Assembly: GCF_036231965.1 (NCBI RefSeq)
Contig: NZ_CP109499.1
Coordinates: 4,402,001 to 4,466,000, forward strand
Origin: Streptomyces sp. NBC_01428
GTDB taxonomy: Bacteria; Actinomycetota; Actinomycetes; Streptomycetales; Streptomycetaceae
Length of the DNA: 64,000 bases
Direction: 5' to 3'
The notes below the pieces were generated by a model that did no database searches, was not told the DNA's origin, and was given only the letters and a program-made list of their open reading frames with translations. The translations under genes were made by a program, and so were the position numbers. Shown in pieces: positions 1-7,690 of this stretch (position 1 is the first letter of the stretch; each line of letters opens with the position of its first letter).

Positions 1-644
1 GTCTTCAGCAGCTCGGCGGCCTCGTCGGCGGCCTGCTCCCAGCCGTCCTGCACGGCGCCGATCGGCTTGCCGGGGGTCCGCGCCGGCGGCCGCTCCGCCT
101 CGGCGTCGATGCCCTCGGAGGAGCCGAGCAGGTCGACCGGCAGCGAGATGAAGCTGGGGCCGACCGGTTCGGTCATGGCGGCGGTCACCGCGGAGTCGAC
201 CAGGTCGGTGATCTCGTGCGGACGCTCCAGCTCCACCGCGTACTTGGACATCGGCGCGATGATCGACACGGAGTCCAGGCACTGGTGCGTGTCGTTGGGG
301 AAGATGTCGTGCGACTCCGACTGGGCGGCCAGCGCGATGACCGGCGACCGGTCCAGGACCGAGGTGGCGATGCCGGTGGAGAGGTTGGTCATGCCGGGGC
401 CGAGCGTGGCCCAGCAGGCCTGCGGGCGTCCGGTGATGCGGGCGAGCACGTCGGCGGCGACGCCGGCGGTGAACTCGTGCCGGGTGAGGACGAAGTCGAT
501 CCCCTCGACCTCGTCGAAGAGGATCGAGGCGGCCTCCCGGCCGACCACGCCGAACACCTTCTCCACGCCGTGGTCCCGCAGTCGCGCGAGGAGCGCGTGC
601 GCTGCGGTCGGCTTGCTGCTGGGGCCGGTCGATACACGGGACAT
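1..644 (-). CDS. ThDP-dependent enzyme, acetolactate-synthase-like (N-terminal part; runs off the window)
   Basis: The reading frame starts at the ATG complementary to 642-644 (MSRVSTGPSSKPTAAHALL) and stays open to the left edge, so only about 214 N-terminal residues are present. The sequence has the N-terminal pyrimidine-binding fold of thiamine-diphosphate enzymes: an 'LRDHGVEKVFGVVG' opening, then the motif 'LTRHEFTAGVAADVLARITG', whose Glu is the cofactor-activating residue in this family, and 'ATLGPGMTNLSTGIATS'. This fits acetolactate synthase or a related decarboxylating/ligating enzyme. The substrate cannot be chosen without the C-terminal half. It is divergent from the penicillin-binding protein gene at 1111, and the two share a palindrome-rich upstream region. 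A regulatory rather than house-keeping role is possible, because no ilvN or ilvC neighbour is visible on this side. Confidence 0.8.
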   Translation of the reverse strand, partial: MSRVSTGPSSKPTAAHALLARLRDHGVEKVFGVVGREAASILFDEVEGIDFVLTRHEFTAGVAADVLARITGRPQACWATLGPGMTNLSTGIATSVLDRSPVIALAAQSESHDIFPNDTHQCLDSVSIIAPMSKYAVELERPHEITDLVDSAVTAAMTEPVGPSFISLPVDLLGSSEGIDAEAERPPARTPGKPIGAVQDGWEQAADEAAELLK

Positions 645-909
645 GGATGGTCTCCAGACTCGGTCAGCGGTGAACACGTCGCGGCCACCCTGACCAGAGC
701 CCCTCTTCGCAGCCTCTCTCCGGCATATCGGAGAGCGCGCCGGGGAGTGCGCGGAGAGAGGCCGGAGACCGGGCGGAACGATGGATTCCGATTCGACTCT
801 CTTCAAATCGGACAGAGTCCGTCCGATATCGCGTGCCGGTGAACCCTGCGCCTGATGAGTTCAGGCCACTGTTGATCCCGACACGGGTCCACCGAGCGGC
901 CTTTCCTTC

Positions 910-925
910 TGAGGTCTAGACCACT
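910..925. promoter_or_regulatory. DasR/GntR-type operator (dre-like)
   Basis: The sequence tgaGGTCTAGACCact has the perfect 10-bp palindrome GGTCTAGACC. It matches 14 of 16 positions of the DasR-responsive-element consensus AGTGGTCTAGACCACT known from Streptomyces. It lies between the ThDP-enzyme gene and the PBP gene. DasR is the GlcNAc-6-phosphate-sensing GntR repressor; another GntR-family regulator with the same core is possible. Confidence 0.5.
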
Positions 926-931
926 AAAGGC

Positions 932-947
932 GAATGAGCGCTCATTC
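932..947. promoter_or_regulatory. 16-bp perfect palindrome, operator candidate
   Basis: GAATGAGCGCTCATTC is a perfect 16-bp palindrome only six bases from the DasR-like site. Its TGAGCGCTCA core resembles TetR-family operators in style. No regulator gene is adjacent, so the binding protein is unknown. Confidence 0.45.
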
Positions 948-1110
948 CCGGCCAGGCCACCCGGGCGTATTCGGCCGGGCCCCCACGACGACGAAGCGGA
1001 GGGGTCAGATACCCGCCACCACCCGTCCATGATTTCTTTCTCCTTTGCCTTGTCTTGAACCGTGCGTCCGGGGAGAGACCGGAGAGAGGCGGGCGATTAA
1101 TCTGCGCCAC

Positions 1111-2757
1111 ATGATTCGTTCGGATGGCTATGTTGACCACCCGCGGTACGACAGGCGCAGGTCGCGCCGTCGCGTCGTCGTATCAACGTTTGTGGCACTT
1201 GCGGCGACCGCCGGAATCGGCTACTGGGCCTACAAGGCCCTGGCCGGGGACGACGCGGACGATCCACAGGTAGCCGCCGCCACCGGACAGCTCGACACGT
1301 TCCTGACCGCGTGGGCGTCGGGCGACGCCCAGCGGGCGGGCCGGCTGACGGACACCCCCGAGAACGCCACGTCGTTGATCAAGTCCGTCATGACGAACCT
1401 GGACCCGTCGCGGACGGAGATCACCGCGGGCACCGGAAAACGGAAAGCGGAAGGGGAAGTCGAGATTCCGTTCACCGTCAGGATGACGCTTTCGGGCGCC
1501 GGGGAATACACGTACCACTCGAAGGCCGAGCTCATCCGGAAGAGCGGCGACTGGACGGTCGAATTCCACACCCCCCTCATTCACCCGGACATGGTTCCGG
1601 GTCAGACGCTCGCGCTGAAGTCCCGGGAACGCGCGGAGATCCTCGACCGCAACGGCGACGAACTGCAGTCGGCGTCCCTCGCCGGCGCCGTCGACCCGAA
1701 GACCGGAAAGGGCGTCTCCGGGCTCCAGGCCCGCTACGACAAGCAGCTCACCGGAGGCGGTGGCGCGGCCCGGTCCGTCGTCGTCGTGGAACGCGAGAGC
1801 GGCCGCGTCGTGAAGCGGCTCACCGGCTCCGGCAAGGACGCGGGCAAGGCGGTGCGGACGACCATCGACCCGAAGGTGCAGGAGGCCGCCGCGGCGGCGC
1901 TCGACGGCGTCAAGAAGAACGCCGCCCTCGTCGCCGTCGACCCGAGCACCGGCGACATCCTCGCCGCGGCCAACATGCCCTCCGGCATGAACCGCGCCCT
2001 GGAGGGCCGCTATCCGCCCGGCTCCACCTTCAAGGTCGTCACCTCCGCCGCCCTCCTGAAGCAGGGGATGCGGCCCTCCGACAAGGCCGACTGCCCCAAG
2101 TTCGCCTACGTCGACGGCCAGCGCTTCGAGAACCAGGACCAGTTCGTGCTGCCCGCAGGCTCGACGTTCAAGGACGCGTTCGCCCACTCCTGCAACACCT
2201 TCTTCGTCGGGGCCCGGGACAAGCTGTCCGACGCGGCGCTGCACGACACCGCCGAGGCCTTCGGGATCGGCGGCACCTGGGACGCGGGCACCGCCACGTA
2301 CGACGGCAGCGTCCCGGTGGCGGACGGCGACAACGACAAGGCGGCCTCCACCATCGGCCAGGCCAGGACCCAGGCCTCGCCGCTCGTCATGGCCTCCATC
2401 GCGGCCACGGTCAAGGAGGGCGCCTTCAAGCAGCCCGTCCTGGTGCCCGACGCGGTGAAGAAACGCTATGAGGCCCCCGCCCGGCTGGAACCGGGCGTGG
2501 TCGGCAGCCTGCGCGACATGATGCGCGCCACCGTCACCGACGGAGCCGGCTGGGCCCTCAAGAGCCTCCCCGGCGAGCCGCACGCCAAGACGGGCACCGC
2601 CGAGTTCGGCAACGACAGCCCGCCCCGCACCCACGCCTGGATGATCGGCTACCAGGGCGACCGGGAACTCGCCTGGTCGGTCCTCCTGGAGGACGGCGGT
2701 TCCGGTGGCTCGGACGCCGGCCCCATCGCGGCCAAGTTCCTGAAGAACCTCGGCTGA
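1111..2757 (+). CDS. Class B penicillin-binding protein with NTF2-like (MecA-N) domain
   Basis: The product (548 aa from ATG 1111) is a membrane-anchored D,D-transpeptidase that crosslinks peptidoglycan outside the cell. After a short basic tail (RRSRRR) there is one transmembrane helix (VVVSTFVALAATAGIGYWAY). An NTF2-like/MecA-N region follows ('QLDTFLTAWASGDAQRAGRLT'), then the transpeptidase domain with all three catalytic motifs: SxxK in 'YPPGSTFKVV' (Ser about 305), SxN in 'AHSCNTFF' and KTG in 'HAKTGTAEF'. Reading could also begin at a TTG at 1045, but the ATG places the basic tail and helix at the usual distance. No strong ribosome site is visible at either start. The gene stands alone, followed by a hairpin. 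Its upstream region carries a DasR-like site, which would link this PBP to aminosugar status. Confidence 0.88.
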   Translation: MIRSDGYVDHPRYDRRRSRRRVVVSTFVALAATAGIGYWAYKALAGDDADDPQVAAATGQLDTFLTAWASGDAQRAGRLTDTPENATSLIKSVMTNLDPSRTEITAGTGKRKAEGEVEIPFTVRMTLSGAGEYTYHSKAELIRKSGDWTVEFHTPLIHPDMVPGQTLALKSRERAEILDRNGDELQSASLAGAVDPKTGKGVSGLQARYDKQLTGGGGAARSVVVVERESGRVVKRLTGSGKDAGKAVRTTIDPKVQEAAAAALDGVKKNAALVAVDPSTGDILAAANMPSGMNRALEGRYPPGSTFKVVTSAALLKQGMRPSDKADCPKFAYVDGQRFENQDQFVLPAGSTFKDAFAHSCNTFFVGARDKLSDAALHDTAEAFGIGGTWDAGTATYDGSVPVADGDNDKAASTIGQARTQASPLVMASIAATVKEGAFKQPVLVPDAVKKRYEAPARLEPGVVGSLRDMMRATVTDGAGWALKSLPGEPHAKTGTAEFGNDSPPRTHAWMIGYQGDRELAWSVLLEDGGSGGSDAGPIAAKFLKNLG

Positions 2758-2787
2758 ACCCCGCACGACACCGACCGACCCACGTCC

Positions 2788-2808
2788 GCCGGCGGAACCT
2801 CCGCCGGC
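2788..2808 (+). terminator. Hairpin after the PBP gene
   Basis: GCCGGCGGA (2788-2796) and TCCGCCGGC (2800-2808) are perfect 9-bp arms around an ACC loop, 30 bases after the PBP stop. There is no T-run, as is usual in Streptomyces. Confidence 0.55.
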
Positions 2809-2852
2809 GCGCGCCACCGAGAGATCCACCCATCCGTGACCAGCACAGCGGG

Positions 2853-2900
2853 ACCGGCACCCCGGGACCGGAGCGGCGGGAACCGGCACCCCGGGACCGG
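2853..2900. repeat. Two 19-bp direct repeats, period 29, upstream of the SARP gene
   Basis: accggcaccccgggaccgg occurs at 2853-2871 and again, identical, at 2882-2900. Each copy is internally near-symmetric around CCCGGG. The pair lies about 180 bases upstream of the SARP regulator start, inside a gap (2758-3076) with no gene. It may be an operator for that gene or a chance duplication. Confidence 0.5.
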
Positions 2901-3076
2901 CGGCGGTCGGACGTCACGGAGCACTTGAGCCGACGGTACGGGGGACGCACCAGCACGCTCCACGAAACGCCGACGGGACCGACCCTCCAGGTCCCTGCGG
3001 TGGTTCCCCTCCGTTCCGTCACCACCTCAGCCCCTGTTGGGCGACGGCTTGATTCACACAAACAAGGGGAACCGTC

Positions 3077-3886
3077 ATGAACAGCAGGACCAGCCTGACG
3101 ATCCAGCTCCTCGGCCCCGTGACCCTGGTGAGAAACGGGATACCGATACCCATCCGGGGTCAGCGGCAGCGACGGTTCCTCGCTTCCTTGGCGCTGAAGC
3201 CCGGACAGGTCACCACCAAGGAAGCGATCATCGAGGACTCCTGGGACGGCGAACCGCCGCTGACCGTCTCCGGACAGCTCCAGACCTCCGCCTGGATGAT
3301 CCGCACCGCGCTGGCCGACGCCGGCCTCACCCGGGACGCGCTCGCCTCGCACACCCTGGGCTACGAATTACGCGTACCCGCCGACCGCATCGACGTGTTC
3401 GTCTTCCGCGACGCCGTACGGCACGTCCGTGAACTCCACGCCCGCGGCCAGTACAAGAGCGCCTCGGAGTCCCTCGACGGCGCGCTCGGCATGTGGCGCG
3501 GCGCCGCCCTCACGGACGTCACGTCGAGCCGGCTGCGCATGAAGGGCGACGCCCTGGACCGCGAGCGCACGGCCGCCGCCGAACTGCGCGCCCTGATCGA
3601 CGTCGGGCTCGGTCACTACGGCGAGGCGATCTCCCAGCTGTCGGAGCTGGTCGACCACGACCCGCTGCGCGAGGACCTCTACGCGGGACTGATGAAGGCG
3701 TACTACGGCGAGGGCCGACAGGCCGACGCCATCCGCGTCTTCCACCGCGCCAAGGAGATCCTGCGCGAGCAGATCGGCATCAACCCCGGCTCGCGCCTGC
3801 GGGAGTTGATGCAGGCGATCCTCCAGCAGGACGAGCAGCTCCTGCGGGCCACCGGGATCCCGCTCTCCGGGGACCGGGTGAGGTGA
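3077..3886 (+). CDS. SARP-family transcriptional activator with a TTA codon
   Basis: The 269-residue protein has the two-domain layout of small Streptomyces antibiotic regulatory proteins. An OmpR-like winged helix spans residues 1-95 ('LTIQLLGPVTLVRNG', 'RRFLASLALKPGQVTTKEAIIEDSW') and a bacterial transcriptional activation domain spans roughly 105-250 ('LHARGQYKSASESLDGALGMWRGAAL', 'GLMKAYYGEGRQADAIRVFHRAKEIL'). The length is typical of ActII-ORF4-size SARPs. AAGGGGAA at 3062-3069 is the ribosome site. Leu98 is encoded by TTA (3368-3370), the only in-frame TTA I noticed in the window, so translation should depend on the bldA tRNA and be timed to development. No biosynthetic cluster adjoins it, so the target genes are elsewhere or unknown. 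Confidence 0.88.
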   Translation: MNSRTSLTIQLLGPVTLVRNGIPIPIRGQRQRRFLASLALKPGQVTTKEAIIEDSWDGEPPLTVSGQLQTSAWMIRTALADAGLTRDALASHTLGYELRVPADRIDVFVFRDAVRHVRELHARGQYKSASESLDGALGMWRGAALTDVTSSRLRMKGDALDRERTAAAELRALIDVGLGHYGEAISQLSELVDHDPLREDLYAGLMKAYYGEGRQADAIRVFHRAKEILREQIGINPGSRLRELMQAILQQDEQLLRATGIPLSGDRVR

Positions 3887-3899
3887 ACCGGGCACCCGG

Positions 3900-4009
3900 C
3901 GGGCGGCCGGCCCCGGCCGCCCGGCGCGCGTGAGCGAACCCCCGCCGGACCTGGGGGTGTCGTCCGGATCACGGGTCCCCCGGACCCGCCGGCCCCTCCC
4001 GACACCCCC
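3900..4009 (+). terminator. Two strong hairpins after the SARP gene
   Basis: Eleven-base arms at 3900-3910 and 3913-3923 (cgggcggccgg/ccggccgcccg) are followed by ten-base arms at 3953-3962 (gggggtgtcg) and 4000-4009 (cgacaccccc). The second pair encloses nested GTCCGG/CCGGAC arms at 3962-3967 and 3980-3985. Together they insulate the SARP gene from the metallo-hydrolase gene downstream. Confidence 0.65.
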
Positions 4010-4120
4010 GCCGCAATGACCGAAAATCCCCCCATACGCCACCCCTTGTCGTAGCGTTCCTCGGACTCATGACCCTCGTCAGTCGTCGGTCATCGGTCGT
4101 CAGAGGAAGCGGGGCAGAAC

Positions 4121-5119
4121 ATGGCCGGCCGGCGTGCGGTCCTCAAGGGAGTCCTGGCGGTGTCCGGCACGGCGGCGGGCGCCACCGGCCTGGTCGCGGC
4201 GGCGCCGACGGCGAGACGCGGCGCCCCGTACGCGACCTCCGTACGGATGCGCTGGCTGGGCGTCTCCGGCTGGGAGATCGTCATCGACGGCGACCGCAGC
4301 ATCCTCTTCGACCCCTACCTGAGCCGGATGCCGTACGCGGACAGGAAGGGCGACCTGGACCCGTCCCTCCCGCTCCGCTGCGACCGCACGGCGGTGGAAC
4401 AGCTCGCCGCCCACCACCTGCGCGGCGCCCCGGAGCTGATCCTCGTCAGCCACGGACACTTCGACCACGTGGCGGACGTACCGCAGCTGCTGGCCCGCCC
4501 CGCCTGGGCGAGGCACCGCATCCGCGCGGTGTGCGACGAGACCGTGGGCCATCTGCTGACGGCGATGGGTACACCACACGCCCGGATGGAGGATGTGATT
4601 CCGGTCAAGGGCGGCGAGTACCTCCAGTTCGACGGCTACACGGTCGAGGTGTTCCGCAGCCTGCACAGCCAGCAGGCCGACCACGGCTACTTCGCCCCCG
4701 GCACCAGGACCGCCCCGCCCCGCCGCCCCGCCACCCTGGGCGACCTCGTCGAAGGCGACACCCTGGCGTACCAGGTCACCGTGGACGGCGGCCCGAGCAT
4801 CCTCCTGATGGGGGCGAGCAACTTCGCGGAACGCGAGCTGGCGGGCATCCGCCCCGACATCGCGACGATCGCCATGACCTCCCACTCGGCCCTCCACCGC
4901 TACGTGGAGCGCCTGCTGTCCGCGACGGGCAACCCGCCCCTGCTCATCCCGAACCACCACGACGACATGACCACCCCCCTCTCCAGGACCCCCTCGCAGC
5001 TCGCCGCCGTCACCCCCACCACGGCGGCCGACCAGCTGACGGCGGCCTCCGCCTCCTCCTCACAGGTCCTGAACCCGCAGCATCTGCGGGCCCTGGACGT
5101 CACCGCGGCGCTCGCCTGA
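4121..5119 (+). CDS. Exported metallo-beta-lactamase-fold hydrolase
   Basis: The 332-aa product starts with a Tat-like signal (MAGRRAVLKGVLAVSGTAAGATGLVAAAP), so it is probably exported folded with its metal. The catalytic core has the zinc motif HxHxDH as 'SHGHFDHVAD', an N-terminal 'MRWLGVSGWEIVIDGDRSILFDPYLSR' strand pair and late histidines ('TSHSALHRY', 'IPNHHDDM'). This is the UlaG/N-acylphosphatidylethanolamine-lipase-like branch rather than a true beta-lactamase; the substrate is unknown. GAGGAAG sits about 12 bases before the ATG. It is a single gene with 5'-flanking hairpins, and a 120-base gap separates it from the permease. Confidence 0.8.
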   Translation: MAGRRAVLKGVLAVSGTAAGATGLVAAAPTARRGAPYATSVRMRWLGVSGWEIVIDGDRSILFDPYLSRMPYADRKGDLDPSLPLRCDRTAVEQLAAHHLRGAPELILVSHGHFDHVADVPQLLARPAWARHRIRAVCDETVGHLLTAMGTPHARMEDVIPVKGGEYLQFDGYTVEVFRSLHSQQADHGYFAPGTRTAPPRRPATLGDLVEGDTLAYQVTVDGGPSILLMGASNFAERELAGIRPDIATIAMTSHSALHRYVERLLSATGNPPLLIPNHHDDMTTPLSRTPSQLAAVTPTTAADQLTAASASSSQVLNPQHLRALDVTAALA

Positions 5120-5239
5120 CCCCACCGGTGCGGGAACCGTCCGCCGTACGGATCGCCCCCGGGGCCCCGCGGGTCCATGCTGAGGAGAGCGGGCGCCCGG
5201 TCCAGCACCAGCGGGCGCCACGAGGTTCCGGAGGGCGTC

Positions 5240-6802
5240 ATGAGCTCACCATCCGTCCCGCCGCCCGCGCCGCTCCCCCCGCAGGGACCGGGAGCCACGG
5301 ACAAGGGCCTGAAGGGCGGCGCCCTGGGCCTGTTCTCCAGCACGGTGATCGGGCTGGCCTCCACCGCCCCCGCCTACAGCCTCGCCGCGACCCTCGGCGT
5401 CATCGTGGGCATCGTGGGCTTCCAGTCGCCCATCATCATCGTGCTCGCCTTCGTCCCGATGTTCCTGATCGCCTACGGCTACAAGGAACTGAACCGGGCC
5501 GACCCCGACTGCGGCACCACGTTCACCTGGGCGTCCCGCGCCTTCGGCCCCCGCACCGGCTGGCTCGGCGGATGGGGCATCGTCGCCGCCGACATCATCG
5601 TGATGGCCAACCTGGCGCAGATCGCGGGCGCGTACGGCTTCCAGCTGATCGGCGCGGACGGGCTCGCGCAGAACACGTTCTGGGTCACCTTCGTCGGCGT
5701 CGTGTGGATCGCCCTGATGACCCTGATCTGCTACATCGGCATCGAGCTGTCGGCGAACCTGCAGAAGGCGCTGCTCACCATCGAGATCGTGGTGCTGGTG
5801 CTGCTGGCGGTCACCGCCCTGGTCAAGGTCTACGGCGGCACCGCCCCGGCCGTCTCCTCCGAGGTCTCCTGGTCGTGGTTCAACCCCTTCGAGATCAACT
5901 CGTTCGACGACCTGACCAAGTCCATCCTCGCCGGGGTCTTCATCTACTGGGGCTGGGACACCGCCGTGTCCGTGAACGAGGAGACCGCCGACCGCGACCG
6001 CACCCCGGGCCGCGCCGCCGTCATCTCCACCGTGATCCTGCTGCTCGTCTACCTCATGGTCACGACGTCCGCGCAGTCGTTCGCCGGCGTGGGCGACAAG
6101 GGCATCGGCCTCGGCAATCCCGACAACTCGGGGGACGTGCTGTCCAGTCTCGGCGCGGAGGTGTTCGGCACCGGGGGCTGGGGCCAGGTGGCCACCAAGC
6201 TCCTGATCGTCATGGTCCTCACCTCGGCCGCGGCCTCCACCCAGACGACCATCCTGCCCACGGCCCGCACGACCCTCTCCATGGCCGCGTTCAAGGCCAT
6301 CCCGCAGCGCTTCGCGCGCATCCACCCGCGCTTCCTCACCCCGACCTGGTCCACCGTCGGCATGGGCATCGCCTCGATCGCCTTCTACGTGATGCTGACG
6401 CAGGTCAGCGAGAACGTCCTCGCCGACTCCATCGGCTCCGTCGGCCTGATGATCGCCTTCTACTACGGCCTCACCGGCTTCGCCTGTGTCTGGTACTACC
6501 GCAGAGTCCTCACCCGCAGCCCACGCGATCTCTGGACCCGGGGCATCATGCCGGGCCTGGGCGGCGCGATGCTGCTGTACTTCTTCATCAACGCCTGCAT
6601 CGTCTACTCCGCCGCCGACTACGGCAGCACGTCGTGGACCCTCCCGTTCCCGCCGCACTGGCAGCTCGGCGGCGTCTTCGTGACCGGCATCGGAGCCCTG
6701 CTCGTCGGCGCCGCCCTGATGCTCGTGTACGGCGCGTTCCGCCCGGCCTTCTTCCGCAAGGAGACGATCCCGGTCTCGGCGCACGACAAGGAGGGCCACT
6801 GA
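5240..6802 (+). CDS. APC-family amino acid permease
   Basis: The product (520 aa from ATG 5240, with GGAGGG just upstream) is an integral membrane transporter with about 12-13 hydrophobic helices. The first carries the APC hallmark 'GALGLFSSTVIGLASTAPAYSLAATLG'. Other typical segments are 'GYKELNRADPDCGTTFTWASRAFGPRTGWLGGWG' and 'IFIYWGWDTAVSVNEETADRDRTPGRAA', read here in two parts, the latter being the conserved helix-6/7 region. The long periplasm-facing tail before helix 1 is proline-rich. It presumably imports an amino acid or polyamine by proton symport. The specificity is not visible, and no catabolic genes lie beside it. Confidence 0.85.
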   Translation: MSSPSVPPPAPLPPQGPGATDKGLKGGALGLFSSTVIGLASTAPAYSLAATLGVIVGIVGFQSPIIIVLAFVPMFLIAYGYKELNRADPDCGTTFTWASRAFGPRTGWLGGWGIVAADIIVMANLAQIAGAYGFQLIGADGLAQNTFWVTFVGVVWIALMTLICYIGIELSANLQKALLTIEIVVLVLLAVTALVKVYGGTAPAVSSEVSWSWFNPFEINSFDDLTKSILAGVFIYWGWDTAVSVNEETADRDRTPGRAAVISTVILLLVYLMVTTSAQSFAGVGDKGIGLGNPDNSGDVLSSLGAEVFGTGGWGQVATKLLIVMVLTSAAASTQTTILPTARTTLSMAAFKAIPQRFARIHPRFLTPTWSTVGMGIASIAFYVMLTQVSENVLADSIGSVGLMIAFYYGLTGFACVWYYRRVLTRSPRDLWTRGIMPGLGGAMLLYFFINACIVYSAADYGSTSWTLPFPPHWQLGGVFVTGIGALLVGAALMLVYGAFRPAFFRKETIPVSAHDKEGH

Positions 6803-6845
6803 GCCACCGGCCGGCGCCACCCCGCCCGTCGGACGGTACGTCGCC

Positions 6846-7595
6846 TCAGGCGTCGCGCCGCGCCCCCGGGAGCCCGTCGATCATCAGGCGGAGGGTGAAG
6901 TCGAAGCGGTCGTGGACCGTTCCGGCGGTGAGTTCGGCGGCGTAGCGCCTCGTGTGCGGGAAGGTGTCGTCGGGCAGGGCGGCGAACCGGCGCAGCAGTT
7001 CCTCGCGGCTCACGACCCACTCGTCCTCACCGCGGCCGATCCGGCTGTTCACCAGGGCGACCTCGAGGCTGTAGGCGTTGACGTACAGCGACAACGAGTC
7101 GAGGGCCCAGGCGGCGATCTGCGGCTCGACGCCTCCGGCGAGCAGCAGCGCGAGCATGCCCTCGCCGACGCGCAGCGTCTCCAGGTTCGACGGGGCGGCG
7201 GCGATGGCCGCGCGGGAGATGCCCGGGTACCGCAGGTACTGGTCACGCAGCTGGGTGCACACGTCGACGAGTTGCTCCCGCCAGAGCGCGGGATCCGGCT
7301 CCGGCAGCTCGATCCCGGCGCAGAGCCGGCCGATGAGCAGCTCGTCCAGGTCCTCCTTGTTGACCACGTGGGCGTAGAGCGACGACGGCCCGGTCTCCAG
7401 CGCGGTGGCCACCCGCCGCATCGTGAGGGCGTCGTACCCCTCCGCCTCGACGATGGCGAAGGCGGTGCCGATGATCGCCTCGACCGTGATCGGCTTCTTG
7501 CGCCCGCCGGACGGTCCACGCCGGGCCGTGGAAGCGCTCGTGCCGGTGCCGAGCTGGTGCCGGGCCGCACGGCGTTGCTCCGGAGTCGGTGACAT
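6846..7595 (-). CDS. TetR-family repressor of the adjacent efflux gene
   Basis: The 249-aa protein has an N-terminal TetR helix-turn-helix at about residues 36-82 ('ITVEAIIGTAFAIVEAEGYDALTMRRVATALETGPSSLYAHVVNKEDL') and a long C-terminal ligand-binding region of the TetR_C type ('ALDSLSLYVNAYSLEVALVN'). Such proteins usually repress a divergent transporter and are released by its substrate. The transporter at 7690 is divergent, and four copies of GAACANNGTTC-like sites fill the 94-base gap. A -10 element TAGACT (7607-7602 on the minus strand) puts the predicted start of transcription on the A of the ATG, so the mRNA is probably leaderless. One operator copy overlaps this promoter, which implies autoregulation. 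Confidence 0.88.
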   Translation of the reverse strand: MSPTPEQRRAARHQLGTGTSASTARRGPSGGRKKPITVEAIIGTAFAIVEAEGYDALTMRRVATALETGPSSLYAHVVNKEDLDELLIGRLCAGIELPEPDPALWREQLVDVCTQLRDQYLRYPGISRAAIAAAPSNLETLRVGEGMLALLLAGGVEPQIAAWALDSLSLYVNAYSLEVALVNSRIGRGEDEWVVSREELLRRFAALPDDTFPHTRRYAAELTAGTVHDRFDFTLRLMIDGLPGARRDA

Positions 7596-7617
7596 GCGGG
7601 CAGTCTAACCAATCGAC

Positions 7618-7689
7618 GAACAGTGTTCCACGTCACCAAGAACACCGTTCGCCTTGCCACGAACACCATTCCTATGTAGAACAGTGTTC
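7618..7689. promoter_or_regulatory. Four-site TetR operator array
   Basis: Four 11-mers of the form GAACA-NN-(G/A)TTC are spaced 22, 21 and 18 bases apart: GAACAGTGTTC (7618-7628), GAACACCGTTC (7640-7650), GAACACCATTC (7661-7671) and GAACAGTGTTC (7679-7689). The first overlaps the tetR -35/spacer. The third lies in the spacer of the MFS promoter and the fourth covers its -10 and start point. This geometry suits cooperative binding of repressor dimers on one DNA face. Confidence 0.75.
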
Positions 7690-7690
7690 G
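7654..7690 (+). promoter_or_regulatory. Promoter of the MFS gene, predicted leaderless
   Basis: TTGCCA (7654-7659), a 17-base spacer and TAGAAC (7677-7682) form a housekeeping-type promoter. Seven bases later the GTG start codon begins at 7690, so transcription and translation would start together. No ribosome-binding site is present, which agrees. Confidence 0.55.

Larger units (their letters stand above)
645..1110. other. Divergent intergenic region, rich in palindromes
   Basis: This 466-base gap has no convincing coding frame. It holds at least four symmetric elements: CTCTCCG/CGGAGAG arms at 716-722 and 729-735, ATCGGAC/GTCCGAT arms at 807-813 and 821-827, a DasR-like site at 910-925, and a 16-bp perfect palindrome at 932-947. 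It must carry the promoters of the ThDP-enzyme gene (minus) and the PBP gene (plus). The density of operator-like elements suggests control by more than one repressor. Confidence 0.6.

Noticed and set aside
2158..2175. A second STFK sequence in the first PBP (residues near 341)
   Set aside because: It lies after the true SxxK by 36 residues and between the catalytic motifs; it is a chance match, since SCN and KTG pair with the first.
3077..5119. SARP gene plus neighbours as part of an antibiotic cluster
   Set aside because: No polyketide, peptide or tailoring enzyme gene occurs in the window; the metallo-hydrolase and permease are generic.
4069..6945. Very long Arg/Pro/His-rich open frame across the metallo-hydrolase and permease genes
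   Set aside because: It is a shifted frame of GC-rich coding DNA. Its composition is not protein-like, and both overlapped genes have clear domains.
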